A DNA stretch of 64,000 nucleotides from Myxococcota bacterium (GTDB taxonomy: Bacteria; Myxococcota_A; UBA796; JAFGLY01): the NCBI GenBank assembly GCA_024276675.1, contig JAJRWT010000102.1, forward strand, positions 1-64,000, written 5' to 3'. Below, piece by piece: positions 1 to 9,126 of this stretch. The notes beneath the pieces were generated by a model. That model was not told the origin of the DNA. It ran no database searches and worked only from the letters and a program-made list of their open reading frames with translations. The position numbers and the translations under genes are program-made. Within the stretch, counting starts at the first letter, position 1, and each line of letters begins with the position of its first letter.

Positions 1-40
1 CCGAGCCGGGATCTTCCAGAAATACCTAGTGTTCTCATCT

Positions 41-68
41 ACCAAAGAACCCGGCTCGGCGAGCCGGG
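41..68 (-). terminator. Putative intrinsic terminator downstream of groES
   Basis: CCCGGCTC (50-57), GGC loop, GAGCCGGG (61-68): perfect 8-bp stem. Read on the minus strand it is followed by TTCTTTGGT. It lies just 3' of the groES stop. Confidence 0.5.
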
Positions 69-84
69 CCACCGGGCTACTCAT

Positions 85-372
85 TCACGCAAACACGCCA
101 AGCAACTCTGACTCCCGAAGAATCAGATGCTCCACGCCATCAATATCAACCTCTGTCCCCGCGTATTGCGAGTACACAACCCGATCCCCTTTGCCGACAC
201 TCATCTGAGCCCGGTTCCCATTCTCAAGCACCTTCCCAGGCCCGACGGACACAACCGTCCCCTGAATCGGCTTCTCCTTACTCGACTCAGGCAAATACAG
301 CCCCGACGAGGTTATTGATTCTTGCTCAACTGGCTTGACCAGCACACGATCTTCAAGTGGTTTGACGGCCAT
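85..372 (-). CDS. groES: Co-chaperonin GroES
   Basis: 95 aa, MAVKPLEDRVLVKPVEQESITSSGLYLPESSKEKPIQGTVVSVGPGK...; canonical Cpn10 sequence; AAAGGAG ribosome-binding site upstream. Confidence 0.95.
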   Translation of the reverse strand: MAVKPLEDRVLVKPVEQESITSSGLYLPESSKEKPIQGTVVSVGPGKVLENGNRAQMSVGKGDRVVYSQYAGTEVDIDGVEHLILRESELLGVFA

Positions 373-419
373 GATTGGCTCCTTTGTAGTTCTGAGTTCA
401 ACTCTTATTTTTTCAACAG

Positions 420-650
420 TTATTTCTTCAACAGTTCAACAAACTCTTCAACACTGATCCCCGCCGACCGGATCAACCCGCGAAGTGTTCCGCGAGCCAG
501 TTCCTTCCGCTCAGGAATCGACAAATGTGCTGCTGGAGGCCCCGCCTTACGCAGCACAATATGACTCCCCCGCTGATGATGCACCTCGTACCCAATCTTC
601 CCAAACGCACGGATCGCGTCCTTACTGGAAATCAAAGGCAAAGAAGCCAT
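420..650 (-). CDS. hicA: HicA-family type II toxin (mRNA interferase)
   Basis: 76 aa with HicA dsRBD-like pattern and catalytic-His motif (HHQRGSHIVLRK); start overlaps the stop of the upstream hicB remnant (TGATG). Confidence 0.8.
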   Translation of the reverse strand: MASLPLISSKDAIRAFGKIGYEVHHQRGSHIVLRKAGPPAAHLSIPERKELARGTLRGLIRSAGISVEEFVELLKK

Positions 651-796
651 CAGGCCGCCCCTTCAATCTTCCCCATATCAATCTCAACAATCGCCTCTTC
701 AACCGGCGAAGGAAACGGATCCCCCGCCTTCTTCAAACTTTCAAGATACGCCACCATCGCCTCGGCAATGTTCGCAAGCGCCTCTTCCCGAGTCGC
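650..796 (-). pseudogene. hicB: Truncated HicB antitoxin, C-terminal part only
   Basis: Manual reverse translation from the TGA at 652-650 gives ATREEALANIAEAMVAYLESLKKAGDPFPSPVEEAIVEIDMGKIEGAA, typical of a HicB C-terminus. Homology stops at about 797, where FG-GAP coding sequence begins on the other strand. Confidence 0.7.
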
Positions 797-2219
797 CTGG
801 GGAGATTACGACAACGACGGCTACGACGACCTCATGACCAACGGACCGACCCTGTACCGAAACCAGGGCGACGGGAGTTTCATCGACGTCACCAGCACGG
901 CCATCCCCAAGGGGACCATCAACGCCTCCGGAGGCGGCGTGTGGGGAGACTACGACAACGACGGCTGCCTGGACTACTTCGGCCAGGGCAACTCCTACAC
1001 GGCTGGCGAAACCCTGCTTCACAACAACTGCGACGGCACCTTTACCGACGTCATAGAATTCAGCGGTATAGACGACACCCAGGACGAGCGCGATTGCGAC
1101 GGCGACGGGCTCCCCGAATACAGCCCCACGGAAGGTTCCGGCTGGTTCGACTACGATGGCGACGGGCTCCTGGATCTCTACCTGGCCAACTACGAGTGTA
1201 CCAGCGACTACGACTACTACAAGAACTACGATGATCGCCTCTTCCGCAACAATGGGGACGGAACCTTCTCGGACGTGGGTTCACTGGTGGGTATCGAGAC
1301 CAGCAACCAGGCGGGCCGTGGAGTAACCCCTGGCGACTTCGACTTGGATTTCGACGTGGATCTCTTCGTCAGCAACTACAGGTTGGACAAAAACTTCTTC
1401 TACGAAAACCTGGGGGACAGGACATTGGACGACATCGCCGGCTCCAATGGAACCCAGGGGGTGGCCGTCTGGGGTTCCTACGGGCACACCATCGGTGCGG
1501 TCTTCGGTGACATCGACAACGACGGCGACTTCGACATGGTTCACGCGAACCTGGCCCACCCCTTCTACTACGACTTCAGCGACAAGACCATGCTGCTCAT
1601 CAACGACGGCAACGGCTATTTCACCGACGAAGCCCAGGAGCGAGGCATCTACTACCGAGAGACCCACTCCAACCCCACCTTGTTCGACGCCGACAACGAC
1701 GGCGACCTGGACCTTTTCATCACCTGCGTGTACTCCTACCGCGACAGCGATTTCTACGAAAACGACGGCACCGGCCATTTTACGCTCCGGAACTACGAGA
1801 GCGGTCTGCTGGAGCAGAACGGCTGGGGCTCCGCCGCATCGGACTACGACAACGATGGTGACGTGGACATCATGACCTACGACCTGTTCCGCAACGACCT
1901 GGATTCCGGAAACCACTGGCTCCAGGTCCGCCCCGTGGGCCTGGAGGGAAACACATCGGCCATCGGCGCCGTAGTGAAGCTGGAAACCAACGGCACCAGC
2001 CAGCTCCGCATGATCAGCGGAGGAAGCGGCACCACCAGCCAGGACTCGCTGATCAGCCATTTCGGCCTTGGAAAGAACAGCATGGCCGACCACGTGACCG
2101 TCTACTTCCCCTACCCCTATGGCTACACGGTGACCATCGACGACGTCCCGGCCGACCAGCGCATCTGGATCATGAGCGACGGCTCATGGACCTCCGGAAC
2201 CGCTCCCCCCAGGCATTGA
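797..2219 (+). pseudogene. 5'-truncated CRTAC1/FG-GAP repeat protein with ASPIC/UnbV C-terminal domain
   Basis: At least six D-x-D-x-D-G type Ca-binding repeats (DYDNDGYDD, DYDGDGLLD, DIDNDGDFD, DADNDGDLD, DYDNDGDVD) and C-terminal NHWLQVRPVG...GAVVKLETNG...SQDSLISHFGLG. Sequence upstream of VAWGDYDNDG is antisense hicB, so there is no native N-terminus or signal peptide. Confidence 0.75.
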
Positions 2220-2304
2220 ACGACTCGGCCGCCCACCTACCCGCCCTCCCGGGGCGACACAGTGGCGTTCCCTGCAATCCCAGACACCCACGCGGAAGAT
2301 CCAG

Positions 2305-3708
2305 ATGATAGCGACCCTCCTGCTCTTCACAGCCCTTCACGCAGCTCCTCCCGGCTTCGTGCCGGATGCCCGATTCAGTCTCGCGCTGTATTGCAACCCC
2401 ACATGTGGCGACGCCATGCTGCAAGAACTGGAGCAGTCTCTCTCCGATTTTGAAGCAAGAGCCACCCTGCCCCGCACGGCCAGGACGCCAACGGCCATCA
2501 CCGGGCTTACGGATGCCGCCTCCTGGAAAGTCCCCGATCTCGAAACCCTTGGCTCCCTGGCTGACGGCCTTGGACCCCAGGGAGAAGCCGTAATGGGGCG
2601 CTGCGAGGAAGTCCTGATGGCCAGCTTTGCCTCGCCAACACAGCAGGCACTTCCATCGCTCCGGGCAGCGTATTCAGCCTTCGGCCAGTTGGCCGTCTCC
2701 ACCGGAGGCGTGGTCGAGGAAGTATTCACCTCGCGCCTCTTCGATGCTTCCTCCTTTGGCGAACTGCTGCAAGCTCTGGCTGCGGACCCCTTCGACGCCA
2801 CTACCATATACGTGGTGGAGCCCATCGAAGACGACGGAACCATCGAGATCTCCACCACCGGCCTGCGCGCCCTCGGGCTCCAGGAACTCAGAATGGACCA
2901 CGTGGCCCCCGAGCAGATCGAAGACATGGCCGCCGTCATCAACGCCCTGGCACAGATCGCGTTCGAGGGCGGTGGCCTCCAGACAATCACCCAGATCTCC
3001 GAACAGGCCGTGACCCTGCCCATGGGCCAGGCTCGCGCCGTGGGCCTGCTGGGGCAGGCAACGGCCAGCTACGTGGCTCCCCGGCTTGGCGGACTACGGA
3101 ACCCCGTGGCCCTGGTTCAGTACCAGGGCTTGTTCGATGCAGCGCCCCTGCACGATTCGTCCTGGTACGACTCCCTGCTGGGCATGGAATCTTCGCAGAA
3201 TCAGGCCACCACGGCTTCGAAATCCGCCTCGGAACCGCTGGCCGGCCCCCAACCAGGGCAAGAGACCAGCCCAACGGCCCCGGCAGAGGCCATACCCGCG
3301 GCACCCGCCCAGGAAACCGGGGCATCCTCGGCGGCGGCACCTGCCTCCGAGACCCCGACTGCACAGGCACCGGTACCCTCCACGCTGGAAGAGGCCATGC
3401 TCATATCCGCCCGAAACCTCTCGGGCTCCGTGCGCCAGAGGTACCAGGCGGGCCTGCCAGCGGGCACCAGGTTGCTGGTAAGCGCTCCCTTCGAAGCCAG
3501 GGACCAGTCCATCGAGTATCTCTGGGTAGAGGTGGAATCCTGGGAAGGCAGTACCCTGCGCGGCACAATGCGCTCAACTCCTACCTGGGTGGATGGCCTG
3601 TTGCCAGGTGATCAGGTAGAAGTATCCCAGGAAGTCGTGTACGACTACATCTTGAAGTTCCCTGACGGGCACACGGAAGGCAATCTGACCGAGCGTTTTC
3701 TCCAGTAG
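2305..3708 (+). CDS. Secreted or membrane-associated protein with C-terminal DUF2314-like domain
   Basis: Short hydrophobic N-terminus, Pro/Ala-rich linker, C-terminal LWVEVESWEGSTLRGTMRSTPTWVDGLLPGDQVEVSQEVVYDYILKFPDG resembles DUF2314. Confidence 0.6.
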   Translation: MIATLLLFTALHAAPPGFVPDARFSLALYCNPTCGDAMLQELEQSLSDFEARATLPRTARTPTAITGLTDAASWKVPDLETLGSLADGLGPQGEAVMGRCEEVLMASFASPTQQALPSLRAAYSAFGQLAVSTGGVVEEVFTSRLFDASSFGELLQALAADPFDATTIYVVEPIEDDGTIEISTTGLRALGLQELRMDHVAPEQIEDMAAVINALAQIAFEGGGLQTITQISEQAVTLPMGQARAVGLLGQATASYVAPRLGGLRNPVALVQYQGLFDAAPLHDSSWYDSLLGMESSQNQATTASKSASEPLAGPQPGQETSPTAPAEAIPAAPAQETGASSAAAPASETPTAQAPVPSTLEEAMLISARNLSGSVRQRYQAGLPAGTRLLVSAPFEARDQSIEYLWVEVESWEGSTLRGTMRSTPTWVDGLLPGDQVEVSQEVVYDYILKFPDGHTEGNLTERFLQ

Positions 3709-3813
3709 TTTGGTTGTAGTTGGCATGCATTCCAAAAGCCCCTGCCTGGATCCTAGGATCAGGCCCCAACTGAAAGAGAAGAGCTTTCCGCCAAATCCAT
3801 CACCGATAGCCAG

Positions 3814-4359
3814 ATGAACCCATCAGATTCCATCCGACTACGAATTCGCGTGGGGCCCAGGGATCCCCAGCGCTTTCCCCGGGAAGACGATGCCCTGGGT
3901 CAGGCCCTGGAGTCGATGGTGGACCACGCCCTCCAGCAGGGAGTACCACCACCGGCACTCCTGGCCTTCCGGGAAGACAAGGTGGAGCTGATCGACCTGG
4001 TTCCAATAATCAAGGCCGGGGAACGCCTGGACTATTTCATAGCCGGAGTTGCCGGCCGCCAGAACACGGAAGCCCTGGCCTTCATCGGGGTACTCTCGCT
4101 CCTCCACACCGGCAGACCCAGGGGTAAAGCCGGTGTTGTCTTCATCGAGTGGCCCGACAATCGTTGGTGGCACACCTTTCGCCCCCTGGACGCCGACATG
4201 TCGCCCCTTCAGGGCGTTCCCCGCATAGTACACAGGGCAGTGGACGGCATGCCTCGACCCGGCGGGCTGGGCGGCTGGTTCTCCCGTTCACGCTACTTGC
4301 GCATCAAGATCCAGCTTCGGCCAATTGAACCGCCAGAATCCGAACCAGTGGTCCACTGA
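3814..4359 (+). CDS. Hypothetical protein
   Basis: 181 aa intact ORF; no family recognised. Confidence 0.55.
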   Translation: MNPSDSIRLRIRVGPRDPQRFPREDDALGQALESMVDHALQQGVPPPALLAFREDKVELIDLVPIIKAGERLDYFIAGVAGRQNTEALAFIGVLSLLHTGRPRGKAGVVFIEWPDNRWWHTFRPLDADMSPLQGVPRIVHRAVDGMPRPGGLGGWFSRSRYLRIKIQLRPIEPPESEPVVH

Positions 4360-4381
4360 GGGTTGATCCTGCGAGGCCCCT

Positions 4382-5104
4382 TCAAGTCCGCCGTTCCCAC
4401 AGACCAGCGCCCAGGCGTTCATACCATGCCTTCACCTGCGCAGAGAAAGTATTGCCAGTCCTCATGGGGACGCTCATGCGTGTGACCCTGCGCTGATCTC
4501 GGGCCTGTACAGCCCGTTTGCACCGCAGCCCTTCCAGCAAAACAATGGACGAGCCCACCTGGCAGCATCGGCTCAAATACATGCCCGCCCGCCGTATCCC
4601 TGCCATTCCATCTGGCTCCCGGGCGAGCGGAAGCACCATGCACAGACGACGCGCCAACCTTGCGCCGGCCAACGTCAGCTCTTCCAGGTCACCATTGAGT
4701 TCCATTCGTGCCGCCGCCTTGCAGGGGTCCGGGCTCAGGTGCCCCCTGCCAACGGGAAAATATGGGGGATTCATGACCGCGAGATCGGCGTCCATGGGTG
4801 GGAGGGCACGAACATCCCCAAGCCGGAAGTCCACGTGGAGACCGCTTGCCGCCGCCGAGAGGCGAGCCATGCTGATCCAGCGTGGTTGAACGTCGAATCC
4901 TGTCACGTCAAAACCCAGGCGGGCCAGCAGGAGGGCCATGATGCCACAGCCGGTGCCCAGATCCAGAACGGTGGCTGGCGTCCCTCCATCCAGAGCCCAG
5001 GCAGCCAGAATGAAGGGATCCATGGAATACCGAAACCCTCGCCTTGGCTGAAACACAGAAAGTCCGGGAGCCGGATGTTCCATGCTCAGGTCACATGGGT
5101 CCAT
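4382..5104 (-). CDS. TrmN6/YfiC-like SAM-dependent N6-adenine methyltransferase
   Basis: VLDLGTGCGIMALLLARLG (motif I) and DLAVMNPPYF (NPPY motif); N-terminal FQPRRGFRYSMDPFILAAW. Start trimmed from the 5290 ORF start. Confidence 0.8.
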   Translation of the reverse strand: MDPCDLSMEHPAPGLSVFQPRRGFRYSMDPFILAAWALDGGTPATVLDLGTGCGIMALLLARLGFDVTGFDVQPRWISMARLSAAASGLHVDFRLGDVRALPPMDADLAVMNPPYFPVGRGHLSPDPCKAAARMELNGDLEELTLAGARLARRLCMVLPLAREPDGMAGIRRAGMYLSRCCQVGSSIVLLEGLRCKRAVQARDQRRVTRMSVPMRTGNTFSAQVKAWYERLGAGLWERRT

Positions 5105-5117
5105 GGTCACCTCCGGA

Positions 5118-5726
5118 TCACGCCAAACAAGCCTGAATGACCTGGGAGGGTATGGCTCCTTCGCGCAGGATCTCACCGCTGTCGCCGCGCACGACGCTGG
5201 AGGGAGGAGATCGGGGCAGCGATCCAACGTCGACCACGGCATCGACGGTGAACGGCAAGGCCGATGGCAGCGAGATGGGGGGCATCCCACTGAGATTCGC
5301 GGACGTCGATGTGAGGGGCCCCACGGAACGAACCATCGCCGCGGCCACCGGGTGACAAGGGGGCCTCACTGCCACCGTGCCATCCCTGGCACAGACGGCG
5401 GGAGCCAGCTCCCCCCACGCCGGTACCACGATGCTCAAAGGGCCGGGCCAGAAACGACCCGCCAGCCTTCGGGCCACGGCCCAGGGCAACGGAGGATCCT
5501 CACACAGGACCACGAGCCTGCCAGGCTCGCGACCCTTTAGACGTGCCAGGCGCAGGACCGACTCTTCATCGCTGGCCCTTCCACCGAGCCCGTAGAGTGT
5601 CTGGGTCGGATAAAGCACGATGGTTCCCCGACGCCACAATACACGAATCGCGTGCTCCACCGTGGCGCCGAAAGAAACGTCATCGAGAGAGGACGCGTAC
5701 ACCGAATCATGACCATCTGCCATCAT
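5118..5726 (-). CDS. L-threonylcarbamoyladenylate synthase (Sua5/YciO/YrdC family)
   Basis: GTIVLYPTQTLYGLGGRASDEESVLRLARLKGREPGR..., GPLTSTSANLSG; YrdC-domain hallmarks. Confidence 0.85.
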   Translation of the reverse strand: MMADGHDSVYASSLDDVSFGATVEHAIRVLWRRGTIVLYPTQTLYGLGGRASDEESVLRLARLKGREPGRLVVLCEDPPLPWAVARRLAGRFWPGPLSIVVPAWGELAPAVCARDGTVAVRPPCHPVAAAMVRSVGPLTSTSANLSGMPPISLPSALPFTVDAVVDVGSLPRSPPSSVVRGDSGEILREGAIPSQVIQACLA

Positions 5727-5800
5727 GGATGTCGTTCTCCCTGGGACGGCGCTGCCGGGTCCTTCCCGGCCCCTGTTCCTGGCGGCCCGGACCCTGGAAT

Positions 5801-8185
5801 TCAGTGAAGCGTTCCTTCCAGGACCAACCTGCGGACCCGGTGGTCCATGGGATCCATGGATATCACCTTGTCGGCTTCTTCCAGGGCTCGATCTTTCTGA
5901 CCGGTCATGAACAGGACCCGGGCGAAGAGGCGATGGGGGCCGGGCTGAAGCTCTGTGGTCTGAAACGCTCTCTGGAACACTGGTTCGAGCGAGTCGGTCT
6001 GCCCGGTATATGCCATGGCCAGCCCCAACCAGGCTGCATAGATCCCCACCTTTGGGCGGGTCGCCGCAAGTCTCGTCAGCAGTTCGCGCGCCTTGCCCCA
6101 CTCACCCCTGTGTATGGCGATTCTAGCCAGAAAGGCCCTGGCCATGTCGTCGGAGTCGTCCATGGACAGAGAGGCGGAAAAAAGCCTGGATGCGGCATCG
6201 AGATCGCCCTCCAAGTAGGCCAACAGACCGTCAACGTCGTTCAAGGAATCCTTGATCTGGAAATCTTGCAGGGCTGCTTCTCTGAATGCGGTCCTCAAGG
6301 GTTCCATGGATTGGGTCTGCAACCAGCACACCTGGTACGGGGGATGGGTGTTTCTCTGCTCAAAGTCGGTTTCTGGGATCTCTTGCAGAGTTGTCAGTGC
6401 TTGCCTGGGGTTTTCCAGGCGCAGGTAGGTTTCGGCCAGCCCCAGGCGCCCCATGACGCAGTCTTTGTCTACGTCGATGGCCCTCCTGAAGGCGGTGAGC
6501 GCCGCCTTGTCCCTTCCCTGCTCCGCGTAGAGACGCCCCAGGGCAACGTGTAGACGCCCGGCATCCACGGGTGAGAGATCATCGCCATCCGCACTCTTGA
6601 TACTGTTCTGGGCAGAGCCGGGGTCACCGCTCTTCCACTGGGCATATCCCAGGGCCAGGGCGGCAGGGCCCCAGTTGGGTATATATGAAAGAGCATTCTG
6701 GGCATTGTCGATTGCGGCCTGGTAGTCACCCAGAGCCAGCTTGGCCCTGGCAGCCACCAGGTATGCCCGGTTCGACAGGACAGTCGAGCCCAGTGCAGGT
6801 TCCTTCAACAGAGGTTCCAGTACCTTGAGAGCAGCTCCCGGTCCCCTGAGCACTAGTGAGAGTTCTGCTTCCAGGACTCTCATTTCCAGCAGTCCGGCTT
6901 CGAGTCCGGCGGCCCTCCCCGCCTGGGCAAGGGCCCGTTCCCAGTCGGCGACGAGCCAGGAAAGCCTGGCATCCAGCGCGTGGGCCTCTGCTACGTTCTT
7001 GAAATTGCGCTGGAACTTGTCCAGCGCTCGCCTGGCGGCGGCCAGTTGGTCCGCAGCGAGGGCTTGTTGGCACAGCGCCAGTTGGAAGCGCGGAACATGG
7101 GGGGCCTTTTCCACCAGGTCCGTGAGAAGCGGTTCGGCTGCCGCCGGTTTTCCCAGGCCCATGAGGGCCCTGGCCTTGAAGTACAGACACAGCAGGTTGG
7201 ACCCATCCATTTCCAGGCAACGGTTCGCAGCCTGCAGAGCGGTGTCGAAGGAACCACCGGCCAGCCCCATAGCGCTCCTGGCCTGGTAAATCTGTGGCTG
7301 GTGGGTGTTGATTGCTCCGGCACGGGACAGGAGTGTGGCGGCCTCGCCAGCTTTGTGGGAGTCCAGGTTTCCGGCCAGGGAATATGCTTCGGCAAGCGCT
7401 GTCAAGGCAGGCACGTAGCGGGGCAGGAGTACCACCGCCTCTTCTATCTTCTGCACGGCTTTCCTGGTGGAATCGCTGTCCAACTCCAGGAGGAGCGCCT
7501 TGCCTTCCAGCAGGGCCAACTCGGCCGGAGGAAGATTCCGCAGGTCCGTGGCACCCGATCCGGCGGAGTACTGGGCGGTCAGGTCATCGATGAGCGATTC
7601 CCCGGGCAGTTGGGCAAGACTGGCGATGGCCTCCTGGGCATCAGACTCGTCCGTTGCGTGTTTTACGGTGGAATAGGCTCTGCTCCACGCCGAACCGGCG
7701 TAACGCAGCATGGTGGTCACGGCGGGTTCGGGGATGATCGTCCAATTCCCCTGCAGGGCCAGCGGGGTCAGAGATACAGAAACGGCCAACACCAGCACGA
7801 AGGTAGTGATGGCCAGAATCCTGTTGCGGGATTCGGCCCTGCGTTCTCGTCGACGAGTCGACACAGTGCTGAGGCGATTCTGGAAATGGAGGTCGCCGGG
7901 GGTGAACCAGGCACGAAAGTCCTCGTGCTTCCACAGGGGCTGCCAGAGCCCGTCGGGTCGGGAGATCTCGTCGTCGATGGTGACCACCGATCTGCTGATC
8001 CACTCCTCGATGGTGTCCCTTCTGAACGGACCCTGGACGCGTTCGCCTTTCCGCCGCAGCATCCACGTGCGATCCTGCTGGGACACCTGCTCCTTGAAAT
8101 GGCAATCCTGGCACAGAGCAGCGGCTTGATCTGCCTCGCCGTTAATCTCGGCGCCGCATCCGTAGCAGTAGGTGCGCCCCATCAC
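5801..8185 (-). CDS. TPR-repeat membrane protein with N-terminal zinc ribbon and GYF_2-like domain
   Basis: CYGCGAEI...CQDC; QGPFRRDTIEEWISRSVVTIDDEISRPDGLWQPL (GYF_2-like); one TM segment; long TPR array. Confidence 0.7.
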   Translation of the reverse strand: MMGRTYCYGCGAEINGEADQAAALCQDCHFKEQVSQQDRTWMLRRKGERVQGPFRRDTIEEWISRSVVTIDDEISRPDGLWQPLWKHEDFRAWFTPGDLHFQNRLSTVSTRRRERRAESRNRILAITTFVLVLAVSVSLTPLALQGNWTIIPEPAVTTMLRYAGSAWSRAYSTVKHATDESDAQEAIASLAQLPGESLIDDLTAQYSAGSGATDLRNLPPAELALLEGKALLLELDSDSTRKAVQKIEEAVVLLPRYVPALTALAEAYSLAGNLDSHKAGEAATLLSRAGAINTHQPQIYQARSAMGLAGGSFDTALQAANRCLEMDGSNLLCLYFKARALMGLGKPAAAEPLLTDLVEKAPHVPRFQLALCQQALAADQLAAARRALDKFQRNFKNVAEAHALDARLSWLVADWERALAQAGRAAGLEAGLLEMRVLEAELSLVLRGPGAALKVLEPLLKEPALGSTVLSNRAYLVAARAKLALGDYQAAIDNAQNALSYIPNWGPAALALGYAQWKSGDPGSAQNSIKSADGDDLSPVDAGRLHVALGRLYAEQGRDKAALTAFRRAIDVDKDCVMGRLGLAETYLRLENPRQALTTLQEIPETDFEQRNTHPPYQVCWLQTQSMEPLRTAFREAALQDFQIKDSLNDVDGLLAYLEGDLDAASRLFSASLSMDDSDDMARAFLARIAIHRGEWGKARELLTRLAATRPKVGIYAAWLGLAMAYTGQTDSLEPVFQRAFQTTELQPGPHRLFARVLFMTGQKDRALEEADKVISMDPMDHRVRRLVLEGTLH

Positions 8186-8206
8186 AACCCCTCGAAGGAA
8201 AGATAC

Positions 8207-8725
8207 TCAATCGGAGATGACACGATAGGCGACAACGCCAACCTCCTGAGCCCCCACGATGAATCCGATAACAAGGATCATGCGACCGACAAAGGGTTCC
8301 AGCTCCGCGGCACTGGCCTGGTCCAGCAGAAGGGGCATGCCGGTGTTCCGGTCTTCAAGCAGCAGCCTCGAACCGTGCTGCCTCAATATACCAATGTATG
8401 GTTCCGAGCCGTCTCCCGCATCTGTCACCTTCCAGTTTTTTACCACCAACCAAGCACCGATGCGGCAACCTTCAACGGACACCTGGCAGCCTTCCAGGGA
8501 TCTGAGCGGTCTGGACGATTCTCCGAGTATCAGCCTGAAGTGCTTGCCATCAGTTGCCGCAAGTCGTATTGTTGTACCTGGTTTTTCCAGAAGTCCAGCA
8601 CGCCGGGCGTTGAAGGAGCAGGAGATCGCCACCTGGCAGCACGCCAGCAACAGTAGCAGCGATAGAGCGTGACGGCCCCTGCCCCGGCGCCCCCCCCGTG
8701 CCCACGAGATCCCGAAGTGGAACAT
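8207..8725 (-). CDS. Putative lipoprotein
   Basis: N-terminal LSLLLLLACCQVAISCSF signal/lipobox-like sequence; immediately downstream of the TPR gene in sequence but upstream in transcription. Confidence 0.55.
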   Translation of the reverse strand: MFHFGISWARGGRRGRGRHALSLLLLLACCQVAISCSFNARRAGLLEKPGTTIRLAATDGKHFRLILGESSRPLRSLEGCQVSVEGCRIGAWLVVKNWKVTDAGDGSEPYIGILRQHGSRLLLEDRNTGMPLLLDQASAAELEPFVGRMILVIGFIVGAQEVGVVAYRVISD

Positions 8726-9126
8726 GTCGGCAAGGCAGGGGCGCCAAGCCGTCACAATGCCGCGAGCATGAACCGGATCTTGCTTGAGTGTCGAGAATCG
8801 CATCCGGCTCTGACCTCGTGGGAGAGGGACGTGGAAACAGCCCATGGAAGTATAGCGCATCGCTTCGCGGAGTCGGGAATGCCATCGAGGAAACACTCCC
8901 TGCGGCCCATCCCGTCAACTCCCCGTGAAAAGCTGCAAAGAGAGGCATCAAAGGGGGGCCATCGCCTTGACGGGGCCGCGCCATGAACAGTAACGTAATT
9001 TTCCAAGGAGCTTTTTCGGCAGACCTCCGGCGGGCGCGGACAGCTTCCGTGACAAGGTCGACCGCATGCACTGCAAACAGACTGCAAACAGGATGTCCGC
9101 ACAGAGCGGGCGAAAGGCGCACTGGG

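Noticed and set aside
1281-2093. 270-aa minus-strand Val-rich ORF
   Set aside because: Antisense image of the repetitive DxDxDG-coding FG-GAP sequence.
3739-3766. Imperfect palindrome GCCTGGATCCTAGGATCAGGC after the DUF2314 gene
   Set aside because: Possible hairpin, but no T-tract in the direction of the upstream gene; insufficient support for a terminator call.
6980-8656. 558-aa plus-strand ORF
   Set aside because: Antisense to the TPR protein (5801-8185) and the putative lipoprotein; no domain recognised.
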